Source of the DNA: Siderastrea radians
Lineage: Eukaryota; Cnidaria; Anthozoa; Scleractinia; Rhizangiidae
Assembly (NCBI GenBank): GCA_964017195.1
Contig: OZ024887.1
Span: 9,488,160 to 9,552,159, forward strand
Length of the DNA stretch: 64,000 bases
Direction: 5' to 3'
Shown here: positions 10,298-21,277 of the stretch, in pieces
Numbering within the stretch: position 1 is the first letter of the stretch
How the letters are laid out: the number at the start of each line of letters is the position of its first letter
Translations under genes and position numbers: made by a program
Notes under the pieces: generated by a model
The model's input: the letters and a program-made list of their open reading frames with translations, nothing else
What the model was told of the DNA's origin: nothing
Database searches by the model: none

Positions 10298-13200
10298 ATG
10301 AGGACCTCTTTTCATACGTTTGTCCTTTCCACTGCTGTCTTCATCGCGTTGTCGCCAAGAGGTACGATCTGTAAATTTTAGTAAGTAAATATATCATGCT
10401 AGAATCAGGCTAGATGTTGTATGTGGAGAATATCATTTGTTCTGCGGTTCGAGAAGTTTCGCTTTTTATAAATAGCCTTATGTCCTAAAAATGTGGGCAA
10501 AAAATCTCATTTTACGATGGCATCGCAGCTTCTACGGTAAGTTAAAACTGTTATTCGATTTTTTCCTGAATTTCTTTTAATCAGCACTTGCACCACTAAT
10601 TACGCGCCTCATATGTTTCTTACATTTGTCGCAAAGACCGGGGACAAAGAAGGCCCAAAACGATGGAATAAGCCCACACACAAAAAAACACAAAGACGCA
10701 AGGGATAAGTTAGTTTTATTCATTTCACTAAAAAATGTTGAAATTTAGTTTTATTTAACGTTCGAAATCGACGCCGATATTTTGTTCCCCGTACCAAGTC
10801 TCAAATTGTTAACGGCCTCTTGTAACCCAATTCCGGTCTCTCTCGAAGGTCACGTCCCGGCTCGAGAACCATAAATAATTAATAAATTCCTCGCTTTCTC
10901 GAGGCGTGAGCTTGGGCTGCCTGTGATGTCACAGAGAAATGGCCAAAATCCATGGCCCGGCCAAATTCCCGCCAGAACGGCTCAAAAACCTAACTATGTC
11001 ATTCTGCATCCAAATTTATCTGCGTATCTAAAAATAACTATCTTGTAGCGATTTCATGTTAAGCACTAAATCAAAAATATGATTTAATTTAAAAACTTTT
11101 TGAGCCGTCGAAATTGCTAAATTGCCGGGAAAATCGTTAAGTTGGTCGTAAAGCTTCATTGTCACTAAAATGCTTCAAAATTAGTTTATTGTACAAGGGA
11201 GCAAGTACTCTACAAGTAGATAAAAGTTGTTCAGCGGAAAATAGGACAACAGTAAACTGAGGCGACAAGGGAAGGAGAGCTGCTCTGTTAGTCAGTAGTC
11301 CGACCATTTTGCTACCCAGAGTCGTCTTTTCAGCCATTTTGGTCTTGCCTGCTGATCTCCATAAAAGGGGTGTAGATAACAAATGTAATATTTAGTTTTC
11401 ACGAGCATGGGACAAAGGGAAAAATGTGAGTCGCCGAAGGGAATTTTATTTTATCAGTTTTAAAAAGGTATAAATTTCGGCTTTAGTTTTGCTAGACTGA
11501 TTACCAATACGACCCATAAAAATAAATGCACAGCCCACCACACAAACAGAGGATGGTTGGCCTCTCGTCCTAACTACACATGGGATCTGAACAATTTCCA
11601 AAGCGCCCCTTCTGACGAAGAAATAAAGATGGTAAATTGAAGCTCGCTAAACATTAAACTGAAAAGAGATGTAATGTTCTTGAGTATGCGACGATCGTGG
11701 GGAAGGAAAAATTTGATCAAGATTAAACATCTTTGTTCCGTCATCAGTGGGTATACATGGTTGTTGTTGCTGTTGTTGTTGTTTTTATTTTTGTTTGTTT
11801 TTTTTTTTTTTGCACCAGCTTGGTTTGAAATCCGGAAGGATGATTTCGCAGAGTGAACGGTCTAGTGATCCCCCAGAGCTGCCGTATAATAATTTTAACC
11901 ATTTAAGCCCCAATATCAATATGCATATTCTCCTTAGTGTTCTCCATACATTTCTTATGGCACTAGTTGGGAGAATTTGCAGAAACATCAAGACATTTCA
12001 TGTTTGGTGATCATTTCCTTTATTCTTATGACCTGACTGATTGATCAAGTAGTGATATCGTAAGTAAGAATAAAATGCTTGTCACTGTTGGGGCTTAAAA
12101 ATCCTTTGCAAATTGCCGAGCTTCATGTACCTCTAGGCACTAACTGCGTTGTTTATTCAAACGAATTCTTTCAGGCTTTTCTTTGAAATGTCACACTTGC
12201 TATTCCACAAAATCATGGGATGACTGCTTGAAGAACAGCCAAGTCAGGACTTGTCCTACGTTTGGCGATCCTTCCAACGTGGTGTGTCAAAAGCTGTTTA
12301 ATTCAAAGCTGCGAAACAACAATCAACAGGTTGATGTGTTTTCAAAGTCTTGCTTGACAAAGGTAAAAAGTAAGCATATGGTTTGGGCGGTCAGTGTTCA
12401 TGATAAAAACTCTAAAATAATTGATCTGACTTAAAAGGTATCAAAAATATTGAATTTTCGGCAGCCTTTCTGCTGTCTTCATCAGAGTAAAATGACGACA
12501 ATGATTTTTGTGACTTGTCTAGGTCCCTAAGGGATGCAACAAAAGGATAGTAAGCCATAGGGAAAGGCTGAAGAGATTTAGTTGCTTTCGAGAGTCGATC
12601 GCAAGGGAAGGTTAAAGGGTCAGGTCTCATGGCGATTTTTCTATCTTCTTTGTCACAATTTGGATTAATTTATATCAAAGTACCTTGCTCATACACGAAT
12701 TGTTTTTAGACCACCAAGGGGACTATCAAATGGATTTTCAAAAAAAAAAACAAGCCAAAATTAGTTTTTAGAGATTTTTTCTGAGACACAAGGGCAGAAA
12801 CTTGAAAAATTCTGCCAGAAGTTTTCAAGTTGGACGCCATTTCCATTCTGGCCATCCCTATCCAGACATACTTATTTATAGTTTCCAAGTACTGGAATAC
12901 CGATTTTAATACTACTGACCGTTATTTTTAGTCTTCCATAGATAAAAATGTCGCTTTCGGCTTTTCACAGGTATACTAAAAATTGATGAGACTGCCCCTT
13001 TAATGATTGTGTGGAATTGTGCCATTCCGGATCGTTCGCGCACATAGTAGTAATATCCTTACAACAAAAACACTGCTCGCAGTCTAGTAAACTTGTTTTT
13101 GAAAATAGATTAAATAAAAGAAACCGATTTTTAAATACTATCAATCACCAAAAAGTACCGTGTAAATTCTCCCTTAATTTAGTTCTTCTGGCATTGCAGA

Positions 13201-13443
13201 TTCATAATTTGTTCTCTATTCCCTACACAGGACCTGTGCGATAGTATGAAGTGCCGTGAGGACACAGTAAAGCGGAGGGAGTATAGCATAACGAAAGCCA
13301 GTCATTGTGATGTCCAATGCTGCAGTGAAGACCTTTGCAACTCTGGAACAACGATGTCTAAAGCAAGAGGGGTCTCTGTTGGCTTCGTCGATGTGATGAC
13401 ATTTGTTGCTGTAAGCTTGATTGTTATCTTGGGAGCCGATTGA
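10298..13443 (+). CDS. Ly6/uPAR-domain GPI-anchored protein, copy 1
   Basis: Three exons: 10298-10361, 12175-12362, 13231-13443, all GT-AG, in frame, 154 residues. Exon 1 encodes a hydrophobic signal peptide (MRTSFHTFVLSTAVFIALSP) and ends after the first base of a Gly codon. Exons 2 and 3 encode one Ly6/uPAR (three-finger) domain with 12 cysteines, beginning LKCHTC and ending in the family signature CCSEDLCN. After a Ser/Gly/Thr-rich stretch the C-terminus is hydrophobic (VDVMTFVAVSLIVILG) with no charged tail, as expected for GPI attachment. These are extracellular cell-surface proteins; ligand unknown. Secreted three-finger toxins share the fold but lack the GPI signal, so this is not called a toxin. 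Intron 2 holds a decayed repeat tail near 12450-12500 (TTTTCGGCAGCCTTTCTGCT). Confidence 0.85.
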
Positions 13444-14124
13444 TCAAGAGAATACCATTCTCTTGGTTTGACTTTGTCCAGAGTTTTCATGATATTCAAA
13501 TGACAAACACAGCTCGTACTTTATTCAACCGCCTACGGATCGTCTCAAAAACCACCAAATGGTTATCAAACAGAATAGTTGCGAATTAAACTGCGAAAAC
13601 AGTAAGAAAAGGGAGAGATTGGAGATTGCGAGGGAAAAGACTCTTTCCTCTCTCTTCACTGCACCTTCTCTACTCGGGGCTTCGTCGCTTGATAAGTCAC
13701 CGCGCGATTTTCTTGCGCTAAGTATGGAAATTTTAGGCGATGACAGACTTTTCGTATTCTAGCTATGAATTGTCCTGACCATCACTCAGAATTATCTTTA
13801 AAGAACGAACTAGCAGCACAATTCAGTATCCTAGCCCAGTCTTATCCTATTCCAAGCCTTAAGATAAGAAACGATAAGGCCCACCTTTTCCGGTATTACT
13901 AGACTGCGTCAGAGATAAATCTTGCGAGCAAATCAGAGCGACAAGCGAAGGTTGTAATCAGCCAAATGGCTCTGGGAACTGGGTCATTTCCCTCGCTTCA
14001 GTCTCCAGTCTCTTCACTCCATCACTAACTACTGTTTTTAGCCCTCTAACGAGGCTATCTACAGAGGGACTGCGAGCAGTTAATTGTATCACTCGCAGTA
14101 GCAACTTTTTATTATCTTCCTTTT
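13444..14124. other. 3' flank of Ly6 copy 1, duplicated at 22379-23480
   Basis: No ORF of note. The segment is alignable by eye with the flank of copy 2 (for example GGAGAGATTNGAGANTGC near 13608 and 22556); copy 2 has an extra ~400 bp (22830-23255). Confidence 0.6.
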
Positions 14125-14397
14125 TAGAGCGGTTTTCAAATCAAAACCAAAGCAATCATTCTGGCCAATCACAGCAGAGAAACAACACAATGAATCAATC
14201 AGAACCCGAGGCAAATACATGTAACTAGCTTATATAAGCGCGGGAAAAAGCGTGCCAGCGAATTGTGATTGGTTTTAATTTACTTCCGATTGGTTAGGAA
14301 AATGGCGCGAGTTTCCATTAACCAATCAAAGGGTGTAGTTAGGCAAAACCACAGCAAAAGCAATTTACTTTCGACACTCAATTGAAAATCACTCTAA
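14125..14397. mobile_element. MITE, TIR TTTTCAATTGAGTGTCGAAA type, unit 1 copy
   Basis: The left end TAGAGCGGTTTTCAAATC and right end (minus strand TTAGAGTGATTTTCAATTGA) are inverted copies. The interior has two CCAATCA-type motifs, GCGCGGGAAAA and GATTGGTTTTAATTTACTTC. The equivalent element in unit 2 is at 23481-23705, so it inserted before the duplication. Confidence 0.65.
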
Positions 14398-15230
14398 TAA
14401 GAAAAAATGATTTCCACTTACTGGTAATTGCCAGCCTCGACTGCACTGAGCACTTAGTTCGTGTGCTACATATTACTATAACTGATATTGCAAATACCTT
14501 AGCCTACTGTTGTTTCCATAACTTTTTTATTCTTTCTTGCATTTGCTGCTTCTTATAAAATAGTGTCACATTGCAGTGCTCTCGTTTTTCTCTTACGTGT
14601 GTCGCTCTATCAATCGGCTTCCATGCGATATGAAAATAGAGCTTGATCACGTGTTCAACTTACTCTTTTAATTAACTCATCTGAGAGTTCAAAAGAGGCT
14701 AGCATCATTTTAAACTTAACGCGAAGAAGACATACCTTGCTGACGTAGGGCGTGTTAAAGCCGAAGGGAATCAGTAGCGCATTAGGTGAAGGACTCGAGT
14801 GGGCCCCGTCGGCCCACCAACAATCTTTTAACTACTGATGTATAGTTTCAATCCCACCCCTCCACCTTTTTACTTCTGCCTCCCACCTTATACTCAGGTT
14901 CAGATCCGCCATTGCGAATTCATAATCGCAGTGTAACTGATACACATATATCAACAGATTAGGGTAGCTTGCTTAGTTTCTTACAATCAGGTAACAGGAA
15001 CTGAGCAGATAAGCTCAGATACATAAGTCATTCCCTAATGAGTTTTAGTTTAAGTAACGAGAAAAGTTATAACTGAAAGCAATTGAGTTTTTTCTCATAA
15101 TAAAACAACGTAATGTTAATTTATTACCATGATATACATAGACGACTAGATGATTATATTAACGTATATGAAGGAGTCCTATAGGTCCGACTTGGACTGT
15201 ACGACTTTTGCTTACGACTATCACATGCTA
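14398..15230. other. Duplicated intergenic sequence, no gene
   Basis: Alignable with 23706-24690 in unit 2. Unit 1 has a short extra GGGCCCCGTCGGCCCACC segment near 14800; unit 2 has the extra element at 24119-24386. Confidence 0.5.
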
Positions 15231-15380
15231 AGATAAGATAAGATAACTTTATTATTTCACATTCAGGATATCTCTAATAAAAATCTGGTTGCAAAATTAT
15301 TACAATCACATGGCAAAAGTAAAAGGCGTTATTATAGGAAGTAAAAAGATGAGTAAGCTATAAAAACAATAGAACAATAG
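15231..15380 (-). mobile_element. 5'-truncated non-LTR retrotransposon tail, unit 1 only
   Basis: Read on the minus strand the segment ends AATAATAAAGTTATC followed by (TTATC) repeats, typical of a non-LTR 3' end with a pentanucleotide tail. The unit 2 sequence (near 24695) runs directly from ATGCTA into CTCGCGTTGCTCGCATCTT without it, so this is an insertion after duplication. A much shorter similar tail is at about 61643-61672. Confidence 0.6.
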
Positions 15381-15517
15381 AGCTCGCGTTGCTCGCATCT
15401 TCCAAAAACCATAGACAACCCTCGTCATTTAGCACTGTCTGTGGCAACGATTTTCAACCCTCCTTCAAGCTGCAGAACCAGAACCTGTCCTTTGTTAGGC
15501 CTCCCCCCCCCCCCCCC

Positions 15518-15764
15518 GCTCGAATAACCCCACAAGGTTGAACCAGCCAAGAGCAACATAGGCTGTTGCGTTGACAACTGAGATGGTCCTCCATGTATTA
15601 GATATTTTTTCCGGCAGTTCACATATGCGATCAGTTTTGACATATTCACTTTCTTTTCGCAACTGCTCAGGTTGCGGACCATTTGAGATGGTCTGCAATG
15701 TATTAGATATTGTTACAATTGTTTTACAACAAAGGCCAGCATGCCATGCTTCAACGGTTTCTTT
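15518..15764 (-). pseudogene. Unrecognised conserved coding fragment, unit 1 copy
   Basis: The minus strand is open for about 80 codons: KETVEAWHAGLCC, then ISNTLQTISNGPQPEQLRKE, SEYVKTDRICELPEK and ISNTWRTISVVNATAYVALG, ending in a 15-base G run (C15503-15517) where the frame is uncertain. The ISNT-x-x-TIS motif occurs twice about 40 residues apart. The unit 2 copy (25090-25336) keeps 39 of the first 50 residues, then frameshifts. No start codon or splice context was found. Probably the tail of an old gene or repeat; function unknown. Confidence 0.4.
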
Positions 15765-17530
15765 TTATGAGGAATAATAGAAATAGGTAGAAAAACTCGT
15801 TTCTTATGATAAAAGAATAACTGACTTCAACTTGAAAGAATTGGTAGACATTCGCCATGGTTTATTGCGAATACTCTAATCTGATTGGCTCAATTCTCTT
15901 GCATGGTGTGTTTGTTGATAGATGGCGCAAAGAGGCCTAAGTATGCAAGTAAGTAAATTCGTTGACAGACGATTGTACGCTATGGCCTTAATTGTCTTTC
16001 CCCGATTGTAATCGTTTCCCTTCCACTAAAACAATAAGACAACTCGACCTCGTTTTCTGAGTGATAGTCAACTTGGTTGCGTTTTGATGACTATTTAAAC
16101 AATAGAGTTTTTCTGTCATTATGCGCTGATAGGCGCCCGCTGAGGAGAGGAACTATCGCGTCACGCGATCAATTTCGACCAATGGGAGCACGCCAAAATT
16201 TAGCGTTGTACGATAATTAAACAACAGAGTTTGGTTTTCTGACGTGTGAAAGGTTGCCCAAGGAAATTTGATGTTCACAACAGTTTGAACATCAAATTTC
16301 CGAATGAACCTATCACACATAGGACAAACAACGGAGTTAGCTGCTAACCTGCGATCAGGCTCTATTTTCGTTTCGCTCGGTGAAACATTCAGGCGGGAAG
16401 GGCGAAACGAAAAATAGAGCCTGATACAACTCTTCTACAGAACGTCTACCCCCCACTTTTTTGATTGATTGACATTCAACGAAACAGCCAATCAAATTTT
16501 CTTCCGCTTGCACGATCCTCGGTATGCAAAACGTTACGCAAATGTTGGCAAAAATAAGAAAATCACAAGCTACGATATATCTTCTAGGCACTAGCGCTCA
16601 AAATTACAGGATTGCTAACTTGAAGGTTCCGTTATTGTACATGGTTGCTCTGCCTGAGCTGAAAATGAATGAAAATTCAGAACACGACGAGGTTGTCTGT
16701 ACCAAAATATGATGCATGCTTGAATCCTTTCATTTCAGGTGGTATATTCTCTACGCATTTGTCACCGATTTTCTGCGTAAAAAAACTCGGGAAATTAAGA
16801 GAAATACCTTCAGTTTCATTCTTTAGAATAAAGATATAAATAAAACCGTTTATAAACATTCGAGTATTTTGTAATTTAATTTATTTCCAGAAGTGATAGA
16901 TATTTGAGATTAGCAGCGAATTATATCTCTAAACAGCAGCGAATTTTAAAACAAAGGACATTTGTTATACAACTAGTCAGATCCTTTGATATCAATGTCG
17001 ATGTCAGAGATCAATAAAACGACATTAGTAACACTGAATGAATCAACTGAAAATCTTTATTATTTAGGTAAAAATAAATACAGCACCTAGCTGAATGAGG
17101 CTCTTGCTAAACATCAGTTTACCGTTATATTTCAGAACTGAATTATCGGTTGACTTGTTGATCTTTCTTGGCGAAAGATACTAGCCCCTCTGCTGTTCGT
17201 TTTGTTTCGTAAAAAGTGGAACAACCAATACTCTGTTTATCTTTTCAATACTAGCTGAAAGCCTTCAAATGAAACCTTCGAGACACGATGCAATAAAATG
17301 GGATACATACTTCACTGTTTCTGTACTTCTCTACTCCAAGTGAGAGACAGTTTGCGTCAAACCGAACGCCATTCTCAGGAGAGAAAGAAATGATGACAAT
17401 TCTCCTAGAACAACAAGAATATCTTAGAGCGACACATTTACCTCGGCAGACTTGTTCCTTGGCGATGGCGGTCGCATCGAAATTGTGAGCGAGCCTCGCA
17501 ACAATTTACTTCCGTTGACAGCCCTATTGT
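15765..17530. other. Gene-free; two small fold-back hairpins
   Basis: 15840-16075 is duplicated at 25430-25660. Beyond that the unit 1 sequence has no obvious match in unit 2. Perfect 16-bp hairpin at 16262-16277/16286-16301 (GGAAATTTGATGTTCA). Imperfect hairpin at 16353-16425 with arms ATCAGGCTCTATTTTCGTTT. No gene recognised. Confidence 0.55.
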
Positions 17531-17612
17531 TACCCTGCGAGCAGAGGCCCTTCGATCTTCCTAGATAAGTCGGGTTATCTAGGAAGATCGAAGGGCCTCT
17601 GCTCGCAGGGTA
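17531..17612. repeat. Perfect 38-bp inverted repeat with 6-base loop
   Basis: Arms 17531-17568 and 17575-17612 are exact reverse complements (outer end TACCCTGCGAGCAGAGGCCC, inner end CTAGATAA), loop GTCGGG. The absence of any mismatch in 38 bp suggests a recently formed or structurally maintained fold-back element. A longer, weaker repetition (CCCTATTGTTA) extends on both sides. Confidence 0.85.
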
Positions 17613-17839
17613 CCCTATTGTTAAAGGACCAATCAGATTGTGAGATTCCCGCGGCCGAAATTTGGCCGCCGGCACAAGGTCCTGTGAGAGATTGTATCAG
17701 GCCCTATTTTAGCGAGCAACCAACGTAAGAGAATATGAGAGCGATGCTAAAATTCAGCCCGATTGCAGGCTAGTTAGTTTCTAAAGAAACTTTGGTGCTG
17801 CGTCGGTGGGGACGTGAAACACAAAATTTCGGATTTATT

Positions 17840-17945
17840 AACTGAGTTGATAAGGTAGATTGGCCACCGTAAAGAGATTGAAAGCTGACGTTTCGAGCGT
17901 TTACCCTTCGTCAGAGCGAAGAGTAGCGTTATTGTGTTGGCCAGC
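17840..17945 (+). mobile_element. Solo tail of a Penelope-like element
   Basis: Contains AAGCTGACGTTTCGAGCGTT followed by ACCCTTCGTCAGAGCGAAGA, a short self-complementary TGACG...CGTCA arrangement that I associate with termini of cnidarian Penelope-like elements. No coding part remains. Confidence 0.4.
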
Positions 17946-18055
17946 CTAGATACTTAACACTGCAATTTTCACAACTGCCATGTAATTTTTCTTCTGTAAA
18001 AGCATTTTTTTTTTGACCCCTTCAGAATATTGAAATCGATGAGTACAAAGTCTTA

Positions 18056-19024
18056 TGCACCTGTCATCGGCTTCCCCGAGGGGGCGGGGGACCCCGGGTT
18101 GATGTGGGGAAATATGGGGACTTTGGAACAAATTTGAGCTATTGTGGTGGGGGAAATGTGGGGACTTAGATTTATGATGACCCGATTCTCGAAGAAAATG
18201 TGGGGACTTTGATACTGGAGAACTGAGAAAAGATTGGAGCAAGTTGTGTTTTCGCTCAATCAGTGACAAGATGGCGGAGGACAAGAAGAATATGTGTTGA
18301 AATCCATTGTTTTTTGTCTATCAAACAGACCATCCGTGTAATATTTGTACCTATTGGCAGGCATAAGCAAGTTTAGAATTCCCCTGTGTATATATTATTG
18401 CTAGAGGTCATTGTTAGAGGTCAACAGGTTCTAATTATAAGTTCTTCATAAATATTTGCCGATACATCTACATTGTCATTAGTCGGGACAGATCTAGAGC
18501 TGCTTGCGAATAATCAAGGATAGAAAAAAGTTGAAATATTCACAAGAATGGTTATTGTCTCAGGCATTACAAAAACCATTTAAGTGACGGGCGTTGTGTT
18601 TAGAAGCAGCAAATGAACCGTGATGGTATATAGTTTGTTCTCCCGTGTTGTCATCAGTCCGGACAGATTTAGAACAGATTGTGGGGAATTCACGACGGAA
18701 AGAAAAGTTGGAATATTCGCCAGACTGCTCATGTACAGTAATAGGAGTGACTTATAGTACCTCGCAGAGTATTCAAGAAAAAGAAATTAAAGTTCAATTT
18801 TTCATCAGAACGTGAAGTCTCGAGCGGTTTGTTAAAGAACCAAAATGAAGTCCTGAAGTGCGTCTTGAAGTCCTGTTGGGTGTCTGCTTATGCCAAGTAC
18901 TGGGGACTTTGCTAGAAAAAAATCCCCCACCGGTGGGGAAAATACAAGAACTTTGAAATGCGCAATAAGCAAAGTCCCCACACCAGCCCGGGGTCCCCCC
19001 TCGGGGAAGCGGATGACAAGTGCA
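18056..19024. mobile_element. 969-bp MITE with ~55-bp TIRs and TTA target duplication
   Basis: The left end TGCACCTGTCATCGGCTTCC and right end (minus strand TGCACTTGTCATCCGCTTCC) are inverted copies continuing through CCCCGAGGGGG...ACCCCGGG and TGGTGTGGGGA. TTA flanks both ends (18053-18055, 19025-19027). Inside, a ~90-bp segment is repeated directly about 175 bp apart (18474 and 18650; GTCATTAGTCGGGACAGATC and GTCATCAGTCCGGACAGATT). No transposase; the ORFs reading SPH repeats on the minus strand come from GTGGGGA repeats. Confidence 0.75.
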
Positions 19025-19324
19025 TTATAGCCAAGGTCATATTTCGCAACTCGCTCGTATTCTCATTTTGCGGTTGGGCCGCCTGTACTGATGAGCTCTA
19101 AGAAGAGCGAAACAGCTGTCTACGGCTGCAACCCTGCTCTGTTGAAGTTCTATTAGTGTCGTGTTGATGTCTTGCAGAGTCAAATCTTTCTACGTAGTCA
19201 GATCAGCCTTGCTGCTATGTTTGTCATTTGAGTATTTCTTTGGCTGATTAGGTCTGGTTTACTAGATCCTACGTACACGTGCAGCATTTTCGTTTGCGGA
19301 CCTTTGCTGATATTGTTCTACTAA

Positions 19325-19741
19325 TATAAGAGCTTCTTTGATTGGTTTAGAGGAAATAATAAATTCAAACGAAGCGTCGGCATATTGTGTGAACAGGTGA
19401 CACAGTGAAGACTTGCTACAACTTGCTACATACTCGAAGAAGAGAAAGCAGGTTTAGAAAATAAGCGTTTTGCGTGTAGGAACTCTAGCCCTCTTCTCAA
19501 CAACGCTTTGTTGACTTTGGGCAAAGTCTCCGGACCAGAGACACACCAGTTTCTCTCGAGTCTTTACAGCGAAGGAGCGTTAGCCGAGCTGAGACGAGAG
19601 AAGGACTATTTGCCGGAGCAAAGAAATTTATGCAAGTTGACATCTGTGGCTGATGTTCAAGTCAACGCAGTATTACCTCAGTCATTTTTGTGCAACGATC
19701 TGTGCAAGGAAAAGACCTTATCAACAGGACTTGCAACCAAA
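19325..19741 (+). promoter_or_regulatory. Upstream block of Ly6 copy 2 (block A plus unit start)
   Basis: 19325-19662 matches 26510-26862 (CTTTGATTGGTTTAGAG, GACACAGTGAAGACTTGCTA, GCCGAGCTGAGACGAGAGAA). 19663-19741 matches 10225-10297 upstream of copy 1. So the presumed promoter of copy 2 is a junction of two sequences. A reversed CCAAT box (ATTGG at 19341) lies about 400 bp before the ATG. An in-frame ORF starts at 19508, but the ATG at 19742 directly precedes the signal peptide and matches copy 1. Confidence 0.55.
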
Positions 19742-21245
19742 ATGAGTACCTGTTTTCAAACGTTTATCATCTCCGCTGCTGTCTTCATCGCGTTGTTGCC
19801 AAAAGGTACGATCTGTAAAATTTACTAAGTAAATAAATCATGTTAGAATCAGGGTAGACGTTGTATGTGGAGTATATAATTTGTTTTGGGGTGCGATGAG
19901 TTTCGTTTTTTTATAAAGTTTTCTGTCTAAAGTCCTGAAAAATGGAAGCAAAAAATCTCATTTTACGATGGCACCACAACTTCTACGGTAAGTAAAAACT
20001 GCCACTCGATTTTTCCCTTTTTTCCTCCTTTTTTTTTTCAGCACTCGCACCACATAGTTTATTCTGCAGCTGCTCCGTATTCATATTTTTATTTTGCGCT
20101 AATAGAGCATCTTGGTCATTATGGAAAACGTTTAAATAAATTCAATAGAAGACTATGAATGTTTATTCTTGACGTTAGAATGAACATTTCTATAATAATT
20201 CTATTCATAATATAAGGTCTAAATTACTAAGCGACTTTCGACTGCATCTCACAGTCTTGTGAACACCAGTCTAAGGCCAACCATGAGATCGACTGGGAGG
20301 GGGGTTAAAATTCTTGACCAGCAGACTGTGGACATAAAAAGGAAAATCAAGGAGGCCATCTACCTCAGAGGCCAGCGTTCAACCCTAAATAGAAATGGGG
20401 GGTTGTGAACTTCCCGTAATTTTTAAGCACTTGTTGTCACGTGACCAAATATTCGTGAGTCACGTGACAACGCAGAGCTCAGTCATTGCTGATAAAGACT
20501 TACCGTGCGTAGGAAGCGTTTCCGTATGCGTTCCGCCCGTTCGAGGCACTTTTCTCTCACGCGTTTAAGAAGCGAAAAATGCTTCAAACCTGTTGTAAGT
20601 CTCTGGTCGTTGTCCTGATTGGTCGACGAACTCTGGATGTTTTTGGTTGTCTGTCAGTATAAGCCGTGATCTCCTTGGGGTGCTGTATTATAATTTTGAA
20701 ATCCTTGGCAAATACCTAGCTGCATGTACCTCTAGGCTCTGACTGTGTTGCTTAGTTAAACGAATTCTTTCAGGCCTTTCTTTAAAATGTCACACTTGCT
20801 ATTCTACAAAATCATGGGATGACTGCCTGGAGAACAGCCGAGTCAAGACTTGTCCTACGTTTGGCGAGCCTTCCAACATGGTTTGTCAAAAACAGTTTAA
20901 TTCAAAGCTGCGAAACAACAGTCAAAAAGTTGAGGTGTTTGCGAAGTCCTGCTTGGCAAAGGTAAAAAGTAAGCCTTATTTTCCTTTATTGTTACTTATT
21001 TTCTTGGGAATTAATTTTCACGATTTTCGCTATTTATTTTGCAAAGAAATCACAAAATCAAAGACCCTCGAAAAAAGATACAGTGAAAATTAACGACGCG
21101 AAATTAAATACCCTGCCCTACCAAAAACTCGTAGCTTACCTGGTTGGAAATATGCCTTAAATTCATTCATTTGTAAATTTATAATGCTAACCAATGCAAC
21201 AGAGAAAAGAAATTTGTAAATTCTGACTTGTGTCAAACTGTTTTA

Positions 21246-21277
<32 letters not shown>

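Noticed and set aside
17946..18284. 112-codon minus-strand ORF with SPH-type repeats
   Set aside because: It overlaps the end of a MITE rich in GTGGGGA words; the peptide repeats are a by-product.
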